Below, piece after piece: positions 56,465 to 63,456 of a stretch of DNA of 64,000 bases. The notes below the pieces were generated by a model that did not search any database, was not told the origin of the DNA, and saw nothing but the letters and a program-made list of their open reading frames with translations. The position numbers and the translations under genes are program-made. The stretch's first letter is position 1. Each line of letters starts with the position of its first letter. The stretch is from NCBI RefSeq assembly GCF_000423745.1, contig NZ_AUIO01000007.1:35160-99159 (forward strand), in the 5' to 3' direction. Source of the DNA: Streptococcus plurextorum DSM 22810 (GTDB lineage: Bacteria; Bacillota; Bacilli; Lactobacillales; Streptococcaceae).

Positions 56465-57214
56465 TCAAATTTGCTCCTTATCTTTATAAAATTCTAGATT
56501 TTCTTTTTGCAACATATAAGCAAAATACCTTTGATTAGCTTCAATAATCTTTTCTTGAACCTCTACAGGTACAGAAGATTGCTCATCAATATCTAACTGG
56601 ATAATGTCATCATTATTCAAGTCATTTTTTATTAAATATTTACAGCAATCTTCAATTGCTTCTGTATCTATTTGAACCCCAAGCTTTTCTTGAATTACCT
56701 CTAGCAACACATTAATTTTTGTTTCCAAAATGCTAAATCGTATATCATTAACAGTAGATTTAGAATCACCAGTACCTTCACCTGATTTATAAAGTTCTAA
56801 TAGTTTATCCTGTAAATCTCCATATTTATTGTGACCAGTATCATCTTTAGTATATAAATTTTCAATATTCACATTGGCTTTTTTTATCGATTCATTGACT
56901 GAAACATATTGCTCCTTTATTAATTTTTCAATTGCAATTCTTATCCCCTTAACTTTAGATGAATTACATGGATAAATAACTTCTGCAATCTCGTTCATCA
57001 TGTAATCTTTCATAAGATGTAGAATAAAATAATTTTTCTCATTGAAAGTCAATGAATTCCAATTTCTACTACCAAATTCTTTTTTTAAAGTACGATTTGC
57101 TTTTGTTCGAATCCGATTTTTTGCATCAACGGATTGCTCTAATCTTTCGTAATCTATTCCATATGTCTCATATAATGATTTGAGCATAGGATTTTTAAGT
57201 TTTCTCAAATTCAT
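56465..57214 (-). CDS. Putative IME regulator, 249 aa
   Basis: No family is recognised with confidence. The first half is basic with a possible helix-turn-helix (NYFILHLMKDYMMNEIAEVI, then SSKVKGIRIAIEKLIKEQ). The second half is acidic and helical (ILETKINVLLEVIQEKLGVQ). Its promoter (TTGAAA-17-TATAAT on the - strand, boxes at 57284-57289 and 57261-57266) overlaps repeats shared with the divergent promoter of the mobilisation genes. This position is where ICEs keep their repressor, so I infer a control gene. Confidence 0.5.
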   Translation of the reverse strand: MNLRKLKNPMLKSLYETYGIDYERLEQSVDAKNRIRTKANRTLKKEFGSRNWNSLTFNEKNYFILHLMKDYMMNEIAEVIYPCNSSKVKGIRIAIEKLIKEQYVSVNESIKKANVNIENLYTKDDTGHNKYGDLQDKLLELYKSGEGTGDSKSTVNDIRFSILETKINVLLEVIQEKLGVQIDTEAIEDCCKYLIKNDLNNDDIIQLDIDEQSSVPVEVQEKIIEANQRYFAYMLQKENLEFYKDKEQI

Positions 57215-57224
57215 TTCTCCTCGT

Positions 57225-57331
57225 TGTTCGTTTTAGGCAAAAGTGTTCGTTTATAATCAAATTATACCTTGATTTTACAGCTTTTTCAATCGTTTTAACT
57301 TTTTTACATGTTCGTTTTAGTTCGTTATAAT
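57225..57331. promoter_or_regulatory. Divergent promoters with TGTTCGTTTTA operator repeats
   Basis: TGTTCGTTTTA occurs at 57225-57235 and 57309-57319, with variant TGTTCGTTTAT at 57244-57254 and GTTCGTTATAA at 57320-57330. The + promoter is TTTACA (57303) -17- TATAAT (57326-57331), with two copies inside the spacer and -10. The - promoter is TTGAAA -17- TATAAT (57261-57289), with two copies at or after its start. A single regulator binding these would repress both directions. Confidence 0.75.
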
Positions 57332-57363
57332 GTATTCATAAAATAGCGAAAGGAGGTCCACAT

Positions 57364-57618
57364 ATGACTGATAATTTGAAACTGATAAATGAGTGGTTAA
57401 AACAGTATTTGCTTGAGAAGAATTTAGATTTTTATGATAAGCGATATGAAACAAAAACCATTATGTCTATGGAGATTTTACTTGAAAAACCGCCTGATTT
57501 ATATTTGCAAAAGCAAACATTGCTTTCAAATTTACCATTTCATAAGCAATTGAAAGAATCAGTAGATATAGCTCTACTGTATCAAGTGCTGATTGATTTT
57601 ATTGACTACTTACTTTGA
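57364..57618 (+). CDS. 84-aa first gene of the mobilisation operon
   Basis: The gene starts at ATG 57364 behind AAAGGAGGTCC. The product is helical and acidic in part (LKLINEWLKQYLLEKNLDFY and VDIALLYQVLIDFIDYLL). No family is recognised. It precedes DUF961 by 16 bp, in the position occupied by small accessory genes in Tn916-like modules. Confidence 0.65.
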   Translation: MTDNLKLINEWLKQYLLEKNLDFYDKRYETKTIMSMEILLEKPPDLYLQKQTLLSNLPFHKQLKESVDIALLYQVLIDFIDYLL

Positions 57619-57634
57619 TAAAGGAGAACATACA

Positions 57635-57985
57635 ATGGCTAAAATTACATATCAATCATTTACAAAAAATTTACAAGAAGTTACTTTACAAAAAACCGAG
57701 AAGACTATCAAGATTAGTGAGAAATCTGGTGCGGAATACACAGTAGAATATATTCCTAATTTACAGGTTCTCGCAATTACTGCACCAGCAGAACACAACG
57801 GAAAGTACCGATATTCTATCATTGACACCAAAAATGATTTGGAATATACAGTTACAGCGCCGACTAAAGTTGAGGCTAAGTTTGGTACTCCATTAATTTT
57901 CAAAAATGTTCGTGGCGGATTGATGGATAAAACAGTTTGGTTTGCTGCTGAATCAGTATCAATTTTACAACGTAACAATGTTTAA
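57635..57985 (+). CDS. DUF961 / YdcP-like conjugation accessory protein
   Basis: This 116-aa protein starts at ATG 57635 after AAAGGAG. VEYIPNLQVLAITAPAEHNG and FKNVRGGLMDKTVWFAAESV match the DUF961 family (Tn916 Orf22/Orf23-like), whose members precede the coupling protein in many ICEs and IMEs. Exact role unknown, possibly a relaxosome accessory. It overlaps the FtsK-like gene by 8 bp. Confidence 0.82.
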   Translation: MAKITYQSFTKNLQEVTLQKTEKTIKISEKSGAEYTVEYIPNLQVLAITAPAEHNGKYRYSIIDTKNDLEYTVTAPTKVEAKFGTPLIFKNVRGGLMDKTVWFAAESVSILQRNNV

Positions 57986-59336
57986 GCGTAAATACCGAAG
58001 AATCAAACCTACCCCTAATTGCAAGCTACAAGGCTATCAACTTTCTCTGATAGCCTTTGTGGTTACAATGGGAGTTACTGGATTGTTATTCTTAATATAC
58101 TACAATGTCGTGTTTTTAGTACCTTATCTAATAAGACCGCTACAATTCTTTGCATTAGTAGATTTGTTAAATTTAATTCTACTAATATATCTCTGGTCAA
58201 AACGTGAAGAGATATCAACTATTTCGATACCAGTCATGTCTAACCAAGCCAATAGATTATCCCTAAAATTGAAGCGCTTATTCAATGACAAACAAATAAC
58301 AGATGTCCTAAATCTTTCAAACTCAACACGCTATGGCGATGAAATGCCAGAACTACATGTGTGGATTAACGATGATTTGAATGAGGGATATATTGCTATT
58401 GAAAATATTGCAAACTGGGAACGTGCTGACCGTGAAAAATTTGAACAGCGTGTATCTGGAATTTTAGCAGGAAAGTATCAGAGATTTGCAGTTATCACTT
58501 CAGAACTCACAGCAGGCGACAGTTTTATCATCTTCTATTTTGAAGATACACTTACTTCACAGCGCTTGATTGTAGAAGACAATGCATATTCATTACAGCC
58601 ATTTGTAAACGACGATAAACATGCAATAAAGCTATCAAAAGACCTAATATGGCATTCGGATATTGTACCACATTTGAGTGTCATTGCTCGTACTCGAGCA
58701 GGGAAATCTGTACTTGCTGGTCGTTATATGGCTCGTTTAATGTTATTACAAGGTTGGATTGTAGAATATAATTCAGCAAAATATGACCGTTACGTCAAGG
58801 AATTTAATGGTCAATCAGAACCTATCGATATTGTTAAACGTGCCGAATATTGGTGTACCGTTATGGATGACCGACTAGCAGAAATCAATAAAGCAGGTAA
58901 AGACAAATATTCTGAAATTGATAATATGCCCGATATTGGACTGTTCTTTGATGAACTAGGAAATCTTAACGCTTCTTTAGAATCGATGGATAAAGTCGAT
59001 AAGAGTCTGAAAGTTACCGCTCGGTGGACTACTGCAATTAACCGATTATCAGCCACTGGTGCTTCTGCTGGTATTCATATCATAGCTATAAGTCAATTTG
59101 CAACGAAAGAGGGTTTTCTTCCTTCACTAGCTCGTGTTAACTGTTCAGACGCTGTAATAATGCTTGGTGGAGCAGCTGATTCAGCTGATGAACGCAAATA
59201 CCTCATGAGCGGTTTTGCGGATATGCCTAAGCGAAGTTACGGTAAAGGACAAGGACTGGCTCGTATTGTCGGCTCTGGTCGTAAATGGGAAAACAGCCCG
59301 CATTTCTATGAAACACCATGGTTTGAGGAATTCTAG
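57978..59336 (+). CDS. FtsK/SpoIIIE-type coupling protein (TcpA-like)
   Basis: This 452-aa protein starts at ATG 57978. It has two N-terminal membrane helices (SLIAFVVTMGVTGLLFLI and FALVDLLNLILLIYLW), then an FtsK-type ATPase with Walker A RTRAGKSVLAGRYM and Walker B IGLFFDELGNLNAS. It should deliver the relaxase-bound strand to a conjugative pore supplied by a helper element, as Orf21 does in Tn916. A GxS-x-GIHIIAISQFA segment supports the assignment. It lies directly before the putative origin region and rep. Confidence 0.9.
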   Translation: MFKRKYRRIKPTPNCKLQGYQLSLIAFVVTMGVTGLLFLIYYNVVFLVPYLIRPLQFFALVDLLNLILLIYLWSKREEISTISIPVMSNQANRLSLKLKRLFNDKQITDVLNLSNSTRYGDEMPELHVWINDDLNEGYIAIENIANWERADREKFEQRVSGILAGKYQRFAVITSELTAGDSFIIFYFEDTLTSQRLIVEDNAYSLQPFVNDDKHAIKLSKDLIWHSDIVPHLSVIARTRAGKSVLAGRYMARLMLLQGWIVEYNSAKYDRYVKEFNGQSEPIDIVKRAEYWCTVMDDRLAEINKAGKDKYSEIDNMPDIGLFFDELGNLNASLESMDKVDKSLKVTARWTTAINRLSATGASAGIHIIAISQFATKEGFLPSLARVNCSDAVIMLGGAADSADERKYLMSGFADMPKRSYGKGQGLARIVGSGRKWENSPHFYETPWFEEF

Positions 59337-59600
59337 TAAATCATTGAATGTACTGACTAGAGAAATCTGTCAGTCATGAAATGATTTATTGACGAAGCCG
59401 ACGAGTCATAAGGTCGGTCATCTTGAAGAGATGAAGCAAATCTATTTCTAACTATTCCTAACGCCTGCGCGGCACTGGGCTGGTCGAGTGGCGCGCTTAT
59501 CAAAAGCACTAGACAGGACAAGGGTTTGAGGAAATTTTTCAAATTTCAAGTCCTTGTTCTATCTAGGGGATAGTTAAACGAATAATTAAAAATGGAGTAT
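59337..59600. other. Candidate oriT / origin region with three large hairpins
   Basis: This 264-bp gap between coupling protein and rep is unusually structured. Hairpin 1: TAAATCATT (59337-59345) with AATGATTTA (59380-59388), enclosing ACTGAC/GTCAGT. Hairpin 2: a GC-rich stem GCGCGGCACT (59467-59476) with AGTGGCGCGC (59487-59496), 9 of 10 pairs, 10-nt loop. Hairpin 3: AGGACAAGG with CCTTGTTCT, enclosing GAAATTT/AAATTTC. A short CTATC/GATAG stem follows. This is where the Rep/relaxase would bind and nick. No coding frame is plausible. Confidence 0.65.
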
Positions 59601-59607
59601 ATTTATT

Positions 59608-60981
59608 ATGGTAAAAAAAGATGCTAATCTTACAGCAATTATGCTTGTACAACAACTTGAGGAGGAATATTGGTTATCCCCTGACTACAAAGAACCACTT
59701 CAACAAGCTAAAGAGGGGAATTGTCGCCCTCTACTTGAATTGATTATTAAAAAGCTACGTGAAAATGATATCATTGCAAAAGAAGCGTATATCATCCTGC
59801 ATAATAAAGACACAGTAACCATTTGGAATCCTAATGAATTGAAAAATGAAGTCAAAAATAAAGAAGAACATGTACATGCTCTTCTAAAATTTGAAAAAGG
59901 AGCTTCATTAAATAAGATTGCATTTGCAGTTGGTATTGAGCCACAATACCTTGAAAGATTAAAATCTGGTCGGTATGGTTATCCGAACTGTCTAGCCTAT
60001 CTTGTGCATGCAAAGGATGAAAACAAGCACCAGTATCAACCTGAAGAGGTTGTAACCGTTCTAGGAGAAGATTATGTCAGTATCTATCATCGTAGTATGG
60101 AGACTTGGATTAAAGGCAGAGCAACCAAAAAAGCTAAAGAAACTGACCTCAGCATTGATTGGCTTATTGATAAGATACTAGCTGGCGAAGTGACAAAAAG
60201 CAATATTATGCTTACAGATAGTTACTATGCTATATATGGTCAACACAAGCGGAAAATCAACGAGGCTTTAGATACCGCAGGAGAACGTAGGAGTTATCAA
60301 ACAATCGCAGAAATGGAAGCAGGAAAATTCAAAAAGACAATTATCTTTATTCAAGCCGAAAGCGGTGCTGGTAAAACTAGACTAAGTAAGAAATTTATTG
60401 CGTTATTGCAAAAGGTTGCATTGAAATTCGGGCAAACTTGGGATTTTTGCGTAACTGCTTCTACTAATGCTCTGGATGAAGTAAATGGTCAGGAAATTCT
60501 ATTACTCGATGATTTAAGAGGTAGTTCATTGACTGTTTCAGATTGGCTCAAACTCTTAGACCCCTACATGATTAGTCCTATTTCGGCAAGGTATCATAAC
60601 AAAATCGGATCATCTAAGGTTATCATCATCACAAGCACTAAAAAGCCAATAGACTTCTTTGAGGTTGCAAAAGATAATGTTGGAGAAGATTTAGGACAGT
60701 TTATTCGTCGCATTGATTATTTGCTTGAGTTAGGAGACAAAGTTGCATTATCCGTTCCAGAGAAACAAACTAAACATAAATTAGATGAGGATAAAATTCC
60801 TTGGATGTTACCGCCTTTTGCATCTTACGATTTTTCACAAAAAAAATTGTATTCAATTAACGAAGCCATTGATATTCTCGTGAAGACTACAATTCGAAAT
60901 ATGCAATGGAACACGCAAAAAAAGGTTATCAATGCCAGCGACCAAACTAACAACGATAACCCAAACACTCAACAAAAATAG
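59608..60981 (+). CDS. Rep_2/helicase fusion initiator (probable IME relaxase)
   Basis: This 457-aa protein has an N-terminal HUH endonuclease domain of the pMV158 RepB type. The metal site is HVHALLKF (about 88-95), and the nucleophilic Tyr is probably in CLAYLVH (about 128-134). A P-loop helicase domain follows with Walker A AESGAGKTRLSKKF and Walker B EILLLDDLRGSSL. The combination PF01719-like plus PF00910-like is known from rolling-circle plasmid Reps and recurs as a relaxase in streptococcal IMEs. It would nick the upstream origin for transfer and transient replication. Confidence 0.85.
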   Translation: MVKKDANLTAIMLVQQLEEEYWLSPDYKEPLQQAKEGNCRPLLELIIKKLRENDIIAKEAYIILHNKDTVTIWNPNELKNEVKNKEEHVHALLKFEKGASLNKIAFAVGIEPQYLERLKSGRYGYPNCLAYLVHAKDENKHQYQPEEVVTVLGEDYVSIYHRSMETWIKGRATKKAKETDLSIDWLIDKILAGEVTKSNIMLTDSYYAIYGQHKRKINEALDTAGERRSYQTIAEMEAGKFKKTIIFIQAESGAGKTRLSKKFIALLQKVALKFGQTWDFCVTASTNALDEVNGQEILLLDDLRGSSLTVSDWLKLLDPYMISPISARYHNKIGSSKVIIITSTKKPIDFFEVAKDNVGEDLGQFIRRIDYLLELGDKVALSVPEKQTKHKLDEDKIPWMLPPFASYDFSQKKLYSINEAIDILVKTTIRNMQWNTQKKVINASDQTNNDNPNTQQK

Positions 60982-61046
60982 TCAACAACTACTTCTGTTG
61001 TTGCTATTGTCTCATATTTTATAATAAATCTCAAGAGGATAGCAAG

Positions 61047-61238
61047 ATGAACACTAAAACAATTGATTACACATATTTAGTTGAACTTGGTTTTCCAAAA
61101 GCCACTGCTCAACAAATCATTAGACAAACTAAGAATAATTTGGTAAAACAAGGTTATACACTTTATAGCAATAAACGGCTGGGTACAGTTCCAGTTAGTG
61201 CTGTTGAAAAAGTTCTTGGCTTTAAGTTACTAGAGTAG
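61047..61238 (+). CDS. DUF3173 protein next to the integrase
   Basis: This 63-aa protein (YTYLVELGFPKATAQQIIRQ, LYSNKRLGTVPVSAVEKVLG) matches DUF3173, a small family adjacent to integrases of Tn916-like ICEs and IMEs and likely a DNA-binding recombination directionality factor. It starts at ATG 61047 after GAGGAT and lies 13 bp before the integrase. Confidence 0.85.
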   Translation: MNTKTIDYTYLVELGFPKATAQQIIRQTKNNLVKQGYTLYSNKRLGTVPVSAVEKVLGFKLLE

Positions 61239-61251
61239 AAAGAGGTAACTT

Positions 61252-62484
61252 ATGGCAAAAACGAATTTTCAAGATGTCTATATGGACGAGAAAGGACAAT
61301 ACTATTATGAAGTGAGTTTAGGAACTGATAATATTACAGGTAAACGTATCAAAAAGAAAGCTCGTAAAAATGCAAATGGTAAGAAATTTACTACTGCTAA
61401 AGAAGCATACACAGAAGCTATTAGGGTCAAAAACGACTACTTACAATCTAATGGTTATTCAAATTATGATATGACCTATGAGCAATTTATGAATACTACC
61501 TACTTACCATTTTATCAATCTGAAGTAAGCGAGCACACATATTCCACACGTCAACCTGCAATCAACCTAGTCATAAAAAGGTTTGGCAGAAAGAAATTAA
61601 AGGATATTTCAATTCGAGATGTACAAAATTTTAGAACTTGGCTACTCTCAAAAAATGGTGGGAACTATTCACAAGCATATGCTAGTTTAACTTTTGGAAT
61701 GTTTCGTAAAACATTAGACTTCGCTGTGAGCATGCAATTTCTTGATACTAATGTTTCAATGAAAGTCAAAGCAATTCCAAAAGGTCGGACTCATTCACAA
61801 TATTGGACAAAACGAGATTTTGAAGAAGTTATCAGTCATATCTATATTGATGATTTCTATGAACATCTATGCTTCGTTTTATTATGGCTCTATTTTTGTA
61901 CAGGATTGCGTGTAAACGAAGGTACAGCTTTATGGTGGAATAACATTGACTTTGAGAAAAAACAGCTCACAGTCAATCATATGTTGATTATGAAGAGTAA
62001 AACGAACTGGATTCGCCAAAATCATACTAAGACAGATTCAGGTTTACGGACAATCTCGTTAGATGATGATACAATCTCTATTCTCAAAGAATGGAAAAAT
62101 AGGCAAGCTAGTTTAGGAAGAGTAAATTTTGTTTTAAGTTATGACGGAAATCCTATGCTTAAATCAACTATATCAAGGATTATTAAGAGATATGCAATAT
62201 TAGCAAAAGTTCCAGAAATACAAGCCAAGGAACTTAGGCATTCTCACGCTTCCTACCTTATCAACGAATTGAACGCTTCTGTTCTAATAGTCTCTAAACG
62301 TTTGGGACATTCTTCACCGGAAATCACTCTAAAGCACTACGCTCATTTATGGTCAGGCGTTGACAAGGAACTTGCTGATGAAATGGTTGGTTTAATTTCA
62401 ATCAAACATGCAGACAAAACAATGGTACAATTTAATGGTAACCAAGTAATATCGAAAAAGTCGCCAAAATTGTCGCCAAATTAA
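61252..62484 (+). CDS. int: Tyrosine integrase of the IME
   Basis: This 410-aa integrase has an N-terminal arm-binding domain (YYYEVSLGTDNITGKRIKKK, FTTAKEAYTEAI), a core-binding domain (about 75-170) and a catalytic domain. The catalytic residues are Arg in TGLRVNEGTALWW, H-x-x-R in KELRHSHASYL, and His/Tyr in LGHSSPEITLKHYAHLW. The last codons overlap GTCGCCAAA repeats, so coding sequence and arm sites coincide, a feature of this integrase class. It recombines the guaA 3' end with the element's attachment site. Confidence 0.94.
   Translation: MAKTNFQDVYMDEKGQYYYEVSLGTDNITGKRIKKKARKNANGKKFTTAKEAYTEAIRVKNDYLQSNGYSNYDMTYEQFMNTTYLPFYQSEVSEHTYSTRQPAINLVIKRFGRKKLKDISIRDVQNFRTWLLSKNGGNYSQAYASLTFGMFRKTLDFAVSMQFLDTNVSMKVKAIPKGRTHSQYWTKRDFEEVISHIYIDDFYEHLCFVLLWLYFCTGLRVNEGTALWWNNIDFEKKQLTVNHMLIMKSKTNWIRQNHTKTDSGLRTISLDDDTISILKEWKNRQASLGRVNFVLSYDGNPMLKSTISRIIKRYAILAKVPEIQAKELRHSHASYLINELNASVLIVSKRLGHSSPEITLKHYAHLWSGVDKELADEMVGLISIKHADKTMVQFNGNQVISKKSPKLSPN
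62460..62480. repeat. Candidate integrase arm-type sites, right end
   Basis: GTCGCCAAA at 62460-62468 and 62472-62480 (12-bp period), coding for the last integrase residues, is the right-hand counterpart of the GTCTCCAAA pair at 54684. Confidence 0.6.
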
Positions 62485-62541
62485 ATCAAAATAGCTAAAA
62501 ACACTGTTATTTCAACGATTCTAAAGGCCTATTTAGTCGTT

Positions 62542-62554
62542 GAGTGGGAATAAT
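62542..62554. repeat. attR core repeat
   Basis: GAGTGGGAATAAT is identical to the left copy at 54581-54593, with a leading T-T-rich context, 58 bp after the integrase stop. Confidence 0.88.
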
Positions 62555-62581
62555 ACACAAAACTCATTTAAACCAAAAGTA

Positions 62582-62611
62582 TTGATTTAACTGCATTTTT
62601 CATTATTATAA
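62582..62611. repeat. Imperfect repeat shared by both att flanks (right copy)
   Basis: Diverged copy of 54622-54650; see that entry. Confidence 0.6.
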
Positions 62612-62659
62612 AGCAAATAAAAGGGATTAAAACCATTTGCTTCCCCACCAGTAGAAAAC

Positions 62660-62991
62660 CGAACTGCTCCCTGTCAAGTGGACAATGAAATAATAAAAGA
62701 TTAGGCAACGGCCTTGTTCCTCATTTCAAGAGGGGCAAGGCCGTTGTTGCGTTCTTGAAAACGTTGGTGATTGTAAAAATGGATGTAAGCATCAATGTCT
62801 GATACCAACTCCTCAAAGTCTTATACTTCTTCAAATCATAGCACTCCGTCTTAAAGTGCCCAAAGAAACTCTCAATTGGTGCATTAATAGTTGCTTCATC
62901 AATACTATTCTGAACAAAATGAGTAAACTGTTTTTGATATTCTGGTAATTCTTTTAAAACATTATCCCCAAACTGACCGACATACTTAGAC
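62660..62991 (-). pseudogene. IS3-family (IS150-like) transposase 3' remnant
   Basis: On the - strand NAPIESFFGHFKTECYDLKK is the DDE-domain end of an IS3-family OrfB, containing the last acidic residue. A 1-base frameshift near 62815 interrupts it, after which the other frame continues DAYIHFYNHQRFQERNNGLA and the usual ending to a TAA at about 62702. The left end adjoins a sequence reading TGTCCACTTGACAGGGAGC on the - strand, a probable terminal repeat. Sequence upstream of NAPIES (about 62890-62991) is not transposase-like. Non-functional. Confidence 0.8.
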
Positions 62992-63447
62992 TTATCTATT
63001 CTCAATCTCGGCTTTGACTTCTTCATACCATTGATTAAAAATATCAAATGAAGTTAAAGTATCAGAATTTGAATAAAATAGGTCATAAGAGTAATCTGCA
63101 TGAACCTTCTTATTCACATTATCATAAATAAGTTTGATTTGGGTTGGCATGGGACGATTATACTCGATACAAATTTTATGAATTTCTTGTAAATCTTGGT
63201 TGCCAATCTTTAATACTGAAAAGATTAAATTGTCTAATTGTTCTTCTGATAAATTTACCACTGATAGTTCATGTAATTTTTCTATCTTTCCTGTGGAAAC
63301 TTTACAAAATACATCAAAAGAATACATTGTTTCATAAGAGGCATATATATATATATAATCCGTTTTTACTTTTACTCTACTAAAATACTCTAGTGCCAAT
63401 AAAATCATATCTTCTTGTTTTTTGGAAAATTTATCTTCAAATATCAT
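62992..63447 (-). CDS. YezG/DUF600-type immunity protein
   Basis: This 151-aa protein starts at ATG 63447, 9 bp after the toxin gene stop, behind AGAGGTTAG. PMPTQIKLIYDNVNKKVHADYS and SFDIFNQWYEEVKAEI are typical of the YezG/DUF600 immunity family, which protects against LXG-type nuclease toxins. The segment TDYIYIYASY is encoded by a (TA)7-like tract that may be slippage-prone. Gene order toxin then immunity is standard. Confidence 0.82.
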   Translation of the reverse strand: MIFEDKFSKKQEDMILLALEYFSRVKVKTDYIYIYASYETMYSFDVFCKVSTGKIEKLHELSVVNLSEEQLDNLIFSVLKIGNQDLQEIHKICIEYNRPMPTQIKLIYDNVNKKVHADYSYDLFYSNSDTLTSFDIFNQWYEEVKAEIENR

Positions 63448-63456
63448 AACTAACCT

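Larger units (their letters stand above)
54581..62554. mobile_element. Integrative mobilizable element in the 3' end of guaA
   Basis: The segment is about 7.97 kb, flanked by the 13-bp repeat GAGTGGGAATAAT, the left copy of which is the end of guaA. Cargo and core, left to right: a membrane protein and a lipoprotein (-), a small HTH (+), a divergent regulator (-), an 84-aa gene, DUF961, FtsK-like coupling protein, a hairpin-rich gap, Rep with helicase domain, DUF3173 and tyrosine integrase (+). There are no type IV secretion genes, so it should need a helper ICE for transfer. This layout fits the streptococcal IMEs with Rep-type relaxases that I know from surveys. It may replicate transiently after excision. 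Confidence 0.88.

Noticed and set aside
59357..59542. 61-residue antisense frame in the gap before rep
   Set aside because: It covers the hairpins of the putative origin and has no translation signals.
54581..62554. Classification as a full ICE
   Set aside because: No VirB4, VirB6 or other secretion genes are present; only relaxase-type and coupling functions.
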